Assembly (NCBI RefSeq): GCF_014650555.1
Contig: NZ_BMVE01000011.1
Coordinates: 209,150-273,149, forward strand
DNA from: Streptomyces goshikiensis
GTDB taxonomy: Bacteria > Actinomycetota > Actinomycetes > Streptomycetales > Streptomycetaceae
Direction: 5' to 3'
DNA length: 64,000 nucleotides
Shown here one piece after another: positions 50,197-58,672 of this stretch (positions within the stretch are counted from its first letter, which is position 1; the number at the start of each line of letters is the position of its first letter). The notes under the pieces were generated by a model. The model worked only from the letters and a program-made list of their open reading frames with translations. It was not told the origin of the DNA and made no database searches. The translations under genes and the position numbers were made by a program.

Positions 50197-50901
50197 CTAC
50201 GCGGCCAGGTCGCGCTCCCGCGGAGCCGCCGGCGGCGGCGTCGCCAGCCCGACCGGCTGGGCCAGCGGGCGGTCCTTCGCCCGTACCAGCCTCCCGGCGC
50301 GCGGGGAGCGGGCCACCGCGCGCACCACCGGGGTCAGCAGCGCCATCGCGAGCGGGGCGAACAGCAGGACGACGGCGGTACCGAGGGCGAAGCCGCCGAT
50401 GGCGTCCGTCGGGTAGTGCACGCCCATGTACACGCGGGACAGTCCCTCCAGCAGGGCCAGCCCGATGCCGATGAAGCCGAGCCTGCGGTTCGCGATGAAC
50501 AGGCCGACGCCGAGGGCCATGGCGAGGGTGGAGTGGTCGCTGACGAAGGAGAAGTCGGTCGTGGACAGGCCCGGTTCGAGGACCTCCAGCCCGGTGTGCT
50601 GCACGAACGGCCGCGGCCTCCCGACGAACCCGCGCAGCGGGACGTTCACGAGGAGGGCGATCCCGGCGCCGAGCGGGGCCCAGACCAGCGCGGCGAACGA
50701 TTCGGCGGCGGTGGTCTCGTCCTGCCGGCGCGCGCCGCGCCAGCACCACAGCACGAGCAGCACCAGGGCCAGCAGGATCCCGTACTCGCTGATGAGGCCC
50801 AGCGCCCGGCCGAGCCCGTTCGGGACGTGCCGGGAGAGCCCGTTGATCGCGTACAGCAGGCTTACGTCCACGTTCGGCCCACCGGTCGTGAGTCCAGCCA
50901 C
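50197..50901 (-). CDS. PAP2-family phosphatase (undecaprenyl-PP type)
   Basis: This 234-residue membrane phosphatase has about five helices. The three PAP2 motifs are RGFVGRPRP (K/R-x6-RP), VSDHSTLA (PSGH-like, with His about residue 117) and SRVYMGVHYPTD (SR-x5-H-x3-D). A role in recycling undecaprenyl pyrophosphate or lipid phosphate is likely. Start GTG 50901 (product MAGLTTGGPNVDVSLLY) is chosen because upstream residues are unlike the family; GTG 50871 is an alternative. Confidence 0.88.
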   Translation of the reverse strand: MAGLTTGGPNVDVSLLYAINGLSRHVPNGLGRALGLISEYGILLALVLLVLWCWRGARRQDETTAAESFAALVWAPLGAGIALLVNVPLRGFVGRPRPFVQHTGLEVLEPGLSTTDFSFVSDHSTLAMALGVGLFIANRRLGFIGIGLALLEGLSRVYMGVHYPTDAIGGFALGTAVVLLFAPLAMALLTPVVRAVARSPRAGRLVRAKDRPLAQPVGLATPPPAAPRERDLAA

Positions 50902-51101
50902 GGCATTGCGGCCCCTTGCCCTTGCCTGGGTTTCCCTGCGGGCGCACCCCGGTGTGCGCCCCTTCGCCCCCAGTCGATCAACCCCCGCGCCCATGGAACG
51001 CCCGTTCTGAGGGGCCGGTTCCACTCTCCACGGAATGATCACTCCAACGTTATCGAAGAGTGACTCATCGTCGCAGCTCAGGGCCTTTGCTTAACGGACA
51101 G

Positions 51102-52124
51102 TCACGAAGCGGCCCGGCCTGAGCTCTTGGGGTCCGGCAAGGCCTCCGCGCCGTCCTTCGTGACGCGGGTCGCACCGAAGTAGTCGGGCGTGTCGATCTT
51201 GTCGAAGCGGATGACCGCGCCCGTGTACGGGGCGTTGATCATGTAGCCGCCGCCCACGTAGAGGCCGACGTGCCGGATCTCGCGGGAGTTCGTCAGATCG
51301 TCGGAGAAGAACACCAGGTCACCGGGGAGCAGTTCGGCCCGCGAGGGATGGGCGCCCGCGTTGTACTGGTCGTTGGCGACGCGCGGCAGCTCGATCCCCA
51401 CCGTCTCGTACGCGGCCTTGGTGAGCCCCGAGCAGTCGAACCGCCCGTCCTGGTCGGGCGTTCCGTTGCCACCCCACAGGTACGGGGTGCCGAGCTGCTT
51501 CTGCGCGAAGTAGATGGCCCCGGCGGCCTGCTGGGACGGCGCGACCCGCCCGACCGGCTTCGCGAAGCTCTGCGCCAGGGTCGTGATCGTCTTCACGTAC
51601 CCCTGGGTCTCCTTGTACGGCGGCACCCCGCCATATTTGATGACCGCGTACGCACCGGCGTTGTACGCCGCGAGCATGTTCTTCGCCGCGTCACCCGGCA
51701 CCCGGGCCACGTCCTTGGCGAGCTCGCAGTCGTACGAAGCCGCCGACGGGATCGCGTCGTTGGGGTCCCAGATGTCGCGGTCGCCGTCACCGTCGCCGTC
51801 GATCCCGTGACCCGCCCAGGTGCCCGGGATGAACTGCGCGATGCCGCGCGCGTCCGCCGGACTGACGGCCGTGGGGTTCCAGCCGCTCTCCGAGTACAGC
51901 TGGGCGGCGAGCAGCGGCGGGCTGATCGCCGGGCACAGCGCGCCCCACTTCTGCACCAGCGCCTGGTACTTGCCCGGTACCGCGCCCTTCACCAGACCGA
52001 CCGCCTGGCCGCCGCCGGCCCCCACCAGTCCCGCCGCGGCCGAATACGTCCCGACCACGAGCAGCACGAGGAAGCTCAAGCACAGCCCGATCCCGATTCC
52101 GCCTGCCATCCAGAATCTGCGCAC
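51102..52124 (-). CDS. bifunctional lytic transglycosylase / NlpC-P60 peptidase
   Basis: This 340-residue wall enzyme has an N-terminal membrane anchor (about 5-32), a lysozyme-like SLT domain (about 60-190: LYSESGWNP with the catalytic Glu, ARGIAQFIPGTW, MLAAYNAGAYAVIKYGG) and a C40 peptidase domain (about 205-320: FDCSGLTKAAY, HVGLYVGGGYM). This pair is typical of VirB1-like wall-opening proteins of Gram-positive conjugation machines. It lies 4 kb before the secretion-like operon and on the other strand. GTG 52124 follows GGGAGGG. Confidence 0.93.
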   Translation of the reverse strand: MRRFWMAGGIGIGLCLSFLVLLVVGTYSAAAGLVGAGGGQAVGLVKGAVPGKYQALVQKWGALCPAISPPLLAAQLYSESGWNPTAVSPADARGIAQFIPGTWAGHGIDGDGDGDRDIWDPNDAIPSAASYDCELAKDVARVPGDAAKNMLAAYNAGAYAVIKYGGVPPYKETQGYVKTITTLAQSFAKPVGRVAPSQQAAGAIYFAQKQLGTPYLWGGNGTPDQDGRFDCSGLTKAAYETVGIELPRVANDQYNAGAHPSRAELLPGDLVFFSDDLTNSREIRHVGLYVGGGYMINAPYTGAVIRFDKIDTPDYFGATRVTKDGAEALPDPKSSGRAAS

Positions 52125-52315
52125 CCGTCAACCCTCCCCCATGCCCACCGTTTTCGGGTGCGAAATGTCCGTGTCGTCCCTTCCGCTAGGCCAGTCGGAA
52201 GCACACCCCTGGTAACCATCCTCGACGCGGAAGAGCGCCGCCGTCCAGACCCCCTCGGCGCACGGCGCGGGTTGACGCCCGGGCCGGACCGCCTACCGGG
52301 GCTCCACCGGGGGAC

Positions 52316-53107
52316 CTACCGGGGGGCGACGAACAGACTCTGCGCGCTCCGGCCGATCGGCCCCTTCTCGTCGTGCAACCGGGCGTCGGCCAGCCCGATG
52401 CCGGCCGCGTCCACACTCGTACGGGCCTCCACGCAGGCCCATTCCCCGACCGGGTGGCGGTGCAGGTGGACCGTCAGATCGCTGTTGACGAAGACGAAGC
52501 GGCCGAAGTCCATGACGGAGCTGATGCCGTTGCCCGAGTCGGCCGCGACCAGCACCCGGTCCAGCGGCCTGACGTCCTCCCCCGCGATCAGCGCGACCTT
52601 CATCCGCATCCAGCAGGTGCCCGGGCCCAGCTCCATGAACGCGCCCTCGGTGAACCGGGTCTCCATGGCGCGGTGGTAGCCGGTCTCCCACGGCACCGGG
52701 AAGAACGGGGTCACCTCCACCTCCCCCGGCGCCGGCAGCCCCGGCCCCGGCACCGCGGCCGGCACCGCCTCCGGAGCCACCCGGATCCGCAGGGCGCGCG
52801 CCAGCATCACCGGCGCGGCCCCGGGCGGCGCGAGGGCCGCCTCGACCACCTCGGTACTGCGCCCGGCACGGAGCACGCTGGTGGTGACCTCCAGCGGCCC
52901 GATCGGCACCGGGCGCAGGATCTCGTACGTGATGCGGGCGAGCCGCATGTCCTCGCGGGCGCCCTCCCGGTCCTCGACGGCCCGCCCGAGCAGCGCGGCC
53001 GGCGGCCCCGCGTGCTGCGCGAGCGGATCCCAGGGCCCGCGCGTGTGCTCGCTCGCCAGGAACCGCCCCGTGTCGACCCGTTCGAAGAACGCCTCAGCAG
53101 AACCCAT
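52316..53107 (-). CDS. acyl-CoA thioesterase (TesB-like double hotdog)
   Basis: This 263-residue protein of the thioesterase II family has an N-terminal hotdog with HAGPPAALLGRAVE and the end strands DLTVHLHRHPVGEWACVEARTS of the second; the conserved Asp of the catalytic triad would be in VAADSGNG. It would hydrolyse acyl-CoA thioesters; the chain is unknown. ATG 53107 has TAGCGT (53115-53120) 7 bases upstream, so probably leaderless. Confidence 0.88.
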   Translation of the reverse strand: MGSAEAFFERVDTGRFLASEHTRGPWDPLAQHAGPPAALLGRAVEDREGAREDMRLARITYEILRPVPIGPLEVTTSVLRAGRSTEVVEAALAPPGAAPVMLARALRIRVAPEAVPAAVPGPGLPAPGEVEVTPFFPVPWETGYHRAMETRFTEGAFMELGPGTCWMRMKVALIAGEDVRPLDRVLVAADSGNGISSVMDFGRFVFVNSDLTVHLHRHPVGEWACVEARTSVDAAGIGLADARLHDEKGPIGRSAQSLFVAPR

Positions 53108-53179
53108 GCCGCAGACGCTACCGAGAGGTAACCCACCCCGCCAGGGCTTCCGGACACTTGCCGGACCTGCCCGCGCAAC

Positions 53180-53788
53180 TCAGCGGGCGAACCCCAGCCC
53201 CACCCCCAGCCCCACCAGCACCGACCCGATGGTCCGGTTCAGGGCCTTCTGCGCCTTCAGCATCCGCTCGCGCAGCCGGGAGTTCGAGAAGAACAGCGCC
53301 ACCGCGCCGAACCAGCCCAGGTGCGCCACCGACATGAACAGCCCGTACCCGGCCTGCTGCAACACCGGCGTGCCCGGGCCCACCACCTGCGTGAACGTCG
53401 ACACCACGAACAGCGTGGTCTTCGGATTGAGCACGTTGGTCAAGAACCCCGACCGCAACGCCCCGAGCGGCGTCAGCCCGGCCTTCCCCTCCAGGTCCAC
53501 GGTCAGATCGGCCCGCGCCCGGAACGTACGGATCCCGATCCACACCAGGTACGCGGCGCCCGCCAGCTTGATGGCCGTGAACAGCTCGGTCGAGGAGGCG
53601 ATCAGCAGCCCGACCCCGAGCATCGTGTACGAGACGTGCACCAGCACGCCGGCCGCGACGCCCGCCGCCGCGAACAGGCCCGTCGGGCGCCCGTACAGAT
53701 AGCTGTTGCGGACCACCATGGCGAAATCGGCCCCCGGGCTGATCACCGCCAGGAGCGTGATGACGGCGACTGCGATCACTTCTGTCAT
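53180..53788 (-). CDS. LysE/RhtB-family amino acid exporter
   Basis: This 202-residue membrane protein has five to six helices. The N-terminal signature VISPGADFAMVVRNSYLYGRPTG is the LysE/RhtB GPD motif (PGAD), followed by GAAYLVWIGIRTFRA. It would export an amino acid or derivative. ATG 53788 follows AGGA. It is divergent from a GNAT gene. Confidence 0.92.
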   Translation of the reverse strand: MTEVIAVAVITLLAVISPGADFAMVVRNSYLYGRPTGLFAAAGVAAGVLVHVSYTMLGVGLLIASSTELFTAIKLAGAAYLVWIGIRTFRARADLTVDLEGKAGLTPLGALRSGFLTNVLNPKTTLFVVSTFTQVVGPGTPVLQQAGYGLFMSVAHLGWFGAVALFFSNSRLRERMLKAQKALNRTIGSVLVGLGVGLGFAR

Positions 53789-53851
53789 GCACGGATCCTC
53801 ACAACCGGCCGCCTCCCGATCAACCCCCTCCGGAACACGGATACTTGAGAC

Positions 53852-54379
53852 ATGCCGCTGCCGCTGCCCCTGCCCCTCACCCTGCGCCCGTACCGCCCCG
53901 CGACCGACGCGGCGTTCCTGCTCGACTGGATCACCGGCCCCACCGAACTCCTCACCTGGTCGGGCCCCGCCTTCAGCTGGCCCCTCGACGAGGCTCAGCT
54001 CACCGCCTACGCCGCCGAACCCGGCCGGCACACCTGGACCGCCGTCGCCCCCGGCACCGGGCGGCCCGTGGGCCACATCTCCCTGCGCCGCCACCAAGAC
54101 GCCCCGGGCGCCCGCGTCGGCCGCGTCCTCCTGGCCCCGGACGCCCGCGGCCAGGGCCTCGGCGAGACCCTCCTCACCCTGGCGGTCGAGCGCGCCTTCG
54201 GGGAGCTGGGCCTGCCCGAGCTCGACCTCGGCGTCTACGCCCACAACACCCCGGCCGTCCGGCTCTACGAGAAGGCCGGCTTCCGCACCCACCGGGTCAT
54301 CCGGGACGTCGAGCAGGTCGACGGCGTCTGGTGGACCGCCCTCCAGATGCGCCTGCCCGCCCCGGACGGTCCACAATAG
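53852..54379 (+). CDS. GNAT N-acetyltransferase
   Basis: This 175-residue RimJ/RimL-like acetyltransferase has the acetyl-CoA loop LAPDARGQGLGETLLTLAVE (R-G-x-G-L/G) near residues 91-110 and ends with YEKAGFRTHRVIRD. It starts with a low-complexity MPLPLPLPLTLRPY. Substrate unknown. The pentapeptide gene starts 4 bases after its stop, so they are co-transcribed. Confidence 0.88.
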   Translation: MPLPLPLPLTLRPYRPATDAAFLLDWITGPTELLTWSGPAFSWPLDEAQLTAYAAEPGRHTWTAVAPGTGRPVGHISLRRHQDAPGARVGRVLLAPDARGQGLGETLLTLAVERAFGELGLPELDLGVYAHNTPAVRLYEKAGFRTHRVIRDVEQVDGVWWTALQMRLPAPDGPQ

Positions 54380-54383
54380 GACG

Positions 54384-55196
54384 GTGTCCCCGACCTCCAC
54401 CCCAGCCCTGAAGGCCGACTGCGCGAACTGCTTCGCGCTGTGCTGCGTCGCCCTGCCCTTCGCCAAGTCCCACGACTTCGCCGTGAACAAGGCCGCCGGA
54501 ACCCCCTGCAAGAACCTCCGGCAGGACTTCCGCTGCGGCATCCACACCGCGCTGCGCGACAAGGGCTTCCCCGGCTGCACCGTCTTCGACTGCTTCGGCG
54601 CCGGCCAGCAGGTCTCCCAGGTCACCTTCGGCGGCCGCGACTGGCGCGGCGACCCCGGGACCGCCCGCCGGATGTTCGAGGTCTTCCCGGTCATGCGGCA
54701 ACTCCACGAGCTGCTCCACTACCTCACCGAGGCCCTCGCCCGCCCCGCCGCGGCCCCGCTGCACGACGCCCTGCGCGCGGCGCTCGCCACGACCACGGAA
54801 GCCACCCGCGCGGACGCGGAGACCCTGGCCCCCTTCGACGTCGGCGCCCTCCGCCAGGAGATCAACACGCTGCTCCTCGAAACCAGCGAGCTCGTCCGCG
54901 CGCACGCCCCGGGCCGCAAGAAGAACCACCGCGGCGCCGACCTGATGGGCGCCCGCCTCTCCGGCGCGGACCTGCGCGGCGCGAACCTCCGCGGCGCCTA
55001 CCTGATCGCCGCCGACCTCAGCCGCGCCGACCTGCGCACCGCCGACCTGATCGGCGCGGACCTCCGCGACACCAACCTCCGCGGCGCCGACCTCCGCGAT
55101 GCCCTCTTCCTCACCCAACCCCAGCTCAACGCCGCCCAGGGCACCCCCCAGACCAAACTCCCCCCATCCCTCACCCACCCCACCCACTGGCTCTGA
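54384..55196 (+). CDS. pentapeptide-repeat protein with N-terminal Cys cluster
   Basis: This 270-residue protein has two parts. Residues 8-70 hold seven or more Cys (CANCFALCCVALPF, PCKNLRQDFRCG, GCTVFDCFG), like the YkgJ-type metal-chelating domain. Residues 180-250 form pentapeptide repeats A(D/N)LxG (GADLMGARLSGADLRGANLR...), a right-handed beta helix. A helical linker joins them. Fusion of a metal-cluster domain to a DNA-mimic-like helix is unusual; function unknown. GTG 54384 is coupled to the GNAT gene. Confidence 0.88.
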   Translation: MSPTSTPALKADCANCFALCCVALPFAKSHDFAVNKAAGTPCKNLRQDFRCGIHTALRDKGFPGCTVFDCFGAGQQVSQVTFGGRDWRGDPGTARRMFEVFPVMRQLHELLHYLTEALARPAAAPLHDALRAALATTTEATRADAETLAPFDVGALRQEINTLLLETSELVRAHAPGRKKNHRGADLMGARLSGADLRGANLRGAYLIAADLSRADLRTADLIGADLRDTNLRGADLRDALFLTQPQLNAAQGTPQTKLPPSLTHPTHWL

Positions 55197-55227
55197 CCCG
55201 GCCCCGCCCCACCCGGCGGCACCGGCG

Positions 55228-55623
55228 CTACAGCCCCAACCGCTCGAAAACGCGCCGCCGCAACACCTGGTACTCCTCCCACCGCCTCGGCAACCGCCCC
55301 GCCGGCCGCTCCCCCATCGCCCGCCCCGCGGTAACCGTCTGACCGAGCCGGAACTGCTCCCGCGTCAGATCGATGACGACACCCCCCGGCAGCACGTTCC
55401 AGGTGTGGAACCCCTGCTGCTCGCCGTCCAGCCAGACCTCGCCGACCACCAGGTCGCCCCCGCACAGGTCCTGCACGACCAGCGCCGTGATGTCGCAGTG
55501 CCCCCACGCCGGGTTCCCGGCCGTCCACGGCGCCCGCTCGACATCGTCCGGCGAGCACGTCTCGGCCGACCATCCCGCCCGGATGGCCGCTTCGACATCA
55601 CCGAGTGTCCAAGGAGTCGTCAT
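55228..55623 (-). CDS. YunG-family hypothetical protein
   Basis: This 131-residue soluble protein begins MTTPWTLGDVEAAIRAGW and has conserved Trp, His and Cys residues (PAWGHCDITALVVQDLCGGD, GFHTWNVLPGGVVIDLT) that resemble the YunG superfamily, a papain-like fold (Cys about 47, His about 88). Function unknown. ATG 55623 has GGGG just upstream. Confidence 0.8.
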   Translation of the reverse strand: MTTPWTLGDVEAAIRAGWSAETCSPDDVERAPWTAGNPAWGHCDITALVVQDLCGGDLVVGEVWLDGEQQGFHTWNVLPGGVVIDLTREQFRLGQTVTAGRAMGERPAGRLPRRWEEYQVLRRRVFERLGL

Positions 55624-56109
55624 CACCCCAGCCTGCCCCCAGGCACTGACAACGGGGGCCGGGCCCACACACGTACGCCCCACACACACGTGCGCCCCTC
55701 GCACACCCACACGCCCCCGCGGCCCACCGCTCCCCGGCCACGGCACGCGCTCGCCCCGATCCGGTCACCCACCCCATCCCGGCCACAAGGAACACGACGG
55801 CGCGTCAGCCCGCCGACACGCGCCCCCACTGCGCCGAACGGCGGCGCGTCACTCGTACCCCCGTACGCCGAGACGACAATTCATTGCCCGGGGTCACACC
55901 CCGTGATACACAGAGTGACCATAGGTTTCTCTCGCCCCCACACCGCCCTCGCCCAGGTCAGAGCACAGGGACGGGACACGGGCGCGGAGATCGGGCAAAG
56001 AGAGCCGCCAAGTCGACATACGGCGGCGATTTCATCAGCGAAGATAGTACGTGACCCCTGCCATCGGGCACGGGGTACCGGAACTACCCATACAGGGGCG
56101 GTGAGTTAC
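55624..56109. other. gene-free leader of the secretion-like operon
   Basis: No convincing gene in 486 bases. It has a CA-rich, simple stretch (about 55664-55712, CACACACG with ACGCCCC), a small hairpin CGGGGTCACACCCCG (about 55892-55906), and the AT-richer GCGAAGATAGTACG (56039-56052), the best promoter candidate. The last 60 bases carry the ribosome site GGTGAG before ATG 56110. Confidence 0.5.
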
Positions 56110-56418
56110 ATGATCCTGGCAGCCGAAAAGGGCGACATCACCACCATCATCGGCGGAATCGCCCCGAACTGGGGGCCGTTCGGCAGTCTCGGCAACGAAG
56201 CGAAGGTCATGATCGAGGTGGTCATGGCCGTCGCGATCCTCCTCTGCCTCGGCATCGCCATCTGGGGCGCGGCCAAGCAGCGCATCGGCGCGACGGCCCT
56301 GCGCGACACGTTCAGCGCGGAACAGGGCAAGGGACTGATCGTCGCCGGCCTCACCGGCGTGTTCATCATCGGCTCCCTCGGCACCCTCTTCACCATCGTC
56401 TACGGAATGGCCGTCTAG
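56110..56418 (+). CDS. two-helix membrane protein, pilin-like (VirB2/TrbC position)
   Basis: This 102-residue protein has two hydrophobic helices (about 36-58 and 77-100) joined by a short polar loop (RIGATALRDTFSAEQGKG). Size and topology match VirB2/TrbC-like subunits at the head of type IV secretion operons, but sequence similarity is not provable by eye. ATG 56110 follows GGTGAG; a GTG 9 bases upstream lacks a properly spaced site. First gene of the six-gene operon. Confidence 0.8.
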   Translation: MILAAEKGDITTIIGGIAPNWGPFGSLGNEAKVMIEVVMAVAILLCLGIAIWGAAKQRIGATALRDTFSAEQGKGLIVAGLTGVFIIGSLGTLFTIVYGMAV

Positions 56419-56520
56419 CCGGGCCGCCCACCGGCTGCCGGACCTGATGAGGACTCACCACACCGCATCCACGCGGGAACGAGCGCTACCGTCGTACGAC
56501 GCGGAGGGGGCGGACACGGA

Positions 56521-57351
56521 ATGAGCAACGACGACCAGTACGGCGGCGGCGGACACGGCGAGGTCGGCGGCACGGGCCAGACCCGTACCCGCCTCCCGGA
56601 CTCCCCCTCCGACGCCTACGGCACCCCCCGCCGCACCCCCCGCGCCTCCCGCGGCCTCGTCACGGTCGTCGGCGTCGTGGTCCTCCTGATCGCCGCGATC
56701 GCCTTCGCCAACCAGTCCCAGGACACCCCCTCGGAGCCGTCCTCGGACAAGGCCCCGACCTCCTCCTCAACGGCCGCCACCGGCACCACCCCGCTCCCGG
56801 CCGCCCCGGGCACCATCCCCAAGGGCTTCGCCCACAACGAGCAAGGCGCCCAATCGGCCGCCGCCAACTACGCGGTCGCCCTCGGCTCCGACGGAATGTT
56901 CAAGAAGAACTCCCGCCAGGCCATCGTGGATGCCATCTACACACAGGACGCCGCAGGGAAGCTGAAGGGTGCGCTGGACGAGGCCTACTCCACCTCGTTC
57001 CTCACCAGACTCGGGCTCGACGCGAACGGCGACGCCCCGCGGGGCAGCACGTTCGTCACCCGAACCGTCCCGGTAGGCACGCGTGTCGAGAGCTACTCGG
57101 ACGCCTCCGCGAAGGTAGCCGTCTGGTACACCGGGCTGATCGGCATGTCCGGCGAGAAGTCCACGGACCCTGTCCGGACCACCTGGATGACCTGGACCTT
57201 CGAGCTGTCCTGGGCTGACAACGACTGGAAGATCCTTTCCGACAAGCAGCAGGACGGACCCACTCCGGTACCCAGTGATGGCACCGCCTCTACGTCCGAT
57301 GACATGAGCAAGGCCATCAAGGAGTTCGGAGGGTTCACCTATGCCCGCTAG
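56521..57351 (+). CDS. single-pass protein with VirB8/TcpC-like outside domain
   Basis: This 276-residue protein has a disordered cytosolic head, one transmembrane helix (about 46-62, GLVTVVGVVVLLIAAIAFA), a Ser/Pro linker and an outside alpha-beta domain (about 110-240) ending in WTFELSWADNDWKILS. The strand pattern VAVWYTGL...TTWMTWTFELSW is like NTF2-fold VirB8/TcpC. It precedes the VirB6-like gene, which overlaps its end by 11 bases. Confidence 0.78.
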   Translation: MSNDDQYGGGGHGEVGGTGQTRTRLPDSPSDAYGTPRRTPRASRGLVTVVGVVVLLIAAIAFANQSQDTPSEPSSDKAPTSSSTAATGTTPLPAAPGTIPKGFAHNEQGAQSAAANYAVALGSDGMFKKNSRQAIVDAIYTQDAAGKLKGALDEAYSTSFLTRLGLDANGDAPRGSTFVTRTVPVGTRVESYSDASAKVAVWYTGLIGMSGEKSTDPVRTTWMTWTFELSWADNDWKILSDKQQDGPTPVPSDGTASTSDDMSKAIKEFGGFTYAR

Positions 57352-58672
57352 TCTCCGGCTCCGGATCGGGGTGATCGCCTCGGTGCATGTCGCCCTCGCC
57401 GCGCTGGCGAGCCGCGCCTATTCCGCGCCGACGCCAACCCCCACCCCCACGCCGACTCCCACGCCGCAGGCCAGCAAGAACGCTTGCGACCTGCTGACCG
57501 GGCCCTCCAGGGACTACTGCGAAAGCGGCACCGGCGCCTCCGGCGGCACCTCCAAAACCGGCCTCGCCCCCAGCGACGGCAGCGCCGACGCCCTCAACCC
57601 CCTCGCCTCCCTCGCCAAGGGCTGCGCCGACGCCGCCTCCTGGATCGTCGGCAAACTCAGCGACGCCGTCACCCACACCGCCAACGTCGACTTCACCAAC
57701 CCCGCCTTCCTCCAGCAGTACGCCGTCGTCTTCGCCGCGAGCACCATCCTCACGCTCGTCCTCTGGCTCCTCGCGGTCGCCAAACGCGCCATCCGCGGCG
57801 TCCCCCTCACCACCGCCATGTCCGAAGCCATCGGCTTCCTCTGGCTCACCGTCCTCGCCTCCGCCTTCACCCCCCTCGTCCTCTACACCGTCGTCTCCGC
57901 CACCGACGGCGTCACCGAGGTCATCGCCTCCGCCACCGGCGGCAAATCCGACGTCTTCTTCGGCTCCTTCGCCGAAGCCCTCAAAAAGGGCGACGACATC
58001 GGCGGCGGCCCGATCATGCTGATCGTCGTCGCCCTCGTCACCGTCCTGGCCGCCGGAGTGCTCTGGCTGGAGCTCGTCATCCGCGCCGCCCTCCTCTACG
58101 TCGGCGCCCTCCTCGGCACCGTCGTCTACGCCGGACTCGTCGACCGCAACATGTGGGGCCACGTCCGCCGCTGGGCCGGCATCATGATCGCCGTCATCCT
58201 CGTGAAGCCGGTCATCGTCATCGTCCTCGGCCTCGCCGGCGCCCTGACCGGAGACAAGGGCCCGAACGCCTTCTCCGCCGTCGTCTCCGGCCTCGCCATC
58301 ATCCTCCTCGCGATCTTCGCCTCCGCGATGATCTACCGCTTCGTCCCCGGCTTCGGCGACGAGATCGCCTCCGCCCGCTCCAACCGCAGCAAGGCCACCG
58401 ACGGCGCCCAGGCAGCCGCCGTCATCAGCTCCCCGGCCTCCCTCGTCTCCCAGGGCATCAAGACCCACAGCAGCCGCGGCGCCCACCGCGCCGGCGGCGA
58501 CGGCGCGGGCGGCGGGGGCGGCGCCTCCCGCCCCGCCAACCCCCTCTCCGGAGGCGTGGCCGCGCACAGCAGCCGCCCCACCTCCGGCGGCGGCTCCGGC
58601 GGCGGATCCCCCGCCACACCCCCGCCCCGCACTGGTTCGAGCACGAGCAACACAGGAGGTGACGGGCGGTGA
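57341..58672 (+). CDS. multi-span VirB6/TrbL-like membrane protein
   Basis: This 443-residue protein has a signal-like first helix, a Thr-Pro repeat (TPTPTPTPTPTPQ, about 31-43), two Cys (NACDLL, DYCESG), about seven helices (about 120-330) and a Ser/Gly-rich cytosolic tail. This layout matches the polytopic TrbL/VirB6 core component. Its ATG lies inside the previous gene and its stop overlaps the next start (GTGA), so translation is coupled. No enzymatic motif. Confidence 0.8.
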   Translation: MPASLRLRIGVIASVHVALAALASRAYSAPTPTPTPTPTPTPQASKNACDLLTGPSRDYCESGTGASGGTSKTGLAPSDGSADALNPLASLAKGCADAASWIVGKLSDAVTHTANVDFTNPAFLQQYAVVFAASTILTLVLWLLAVAKRAIRGVPLTTAMSEAIGFLWLTVLASAFTPLVLYTVVSATDGVTEVIASATGGKSDVFFGSFAEALKKGDDIGGGPIMLIVVALVTVLAAGVLWLELVIRAALLYVGALLGTVVYAGLVDRNMWGHVRRWAGIMIAVILVKPVIVIVLGLAGALTGDKGPNAFSAVVSGLAIILLAIFASAMIYRFVPGFGDEIASARSNRSKATDGAQAAAVISSPASLVSQGIKTHSSRGAHRAGGDGAGGGGGASRPANPLSGGVAAHSSRPTSGGGSGGGSPATPPPRTGSSTSNTGGDGR

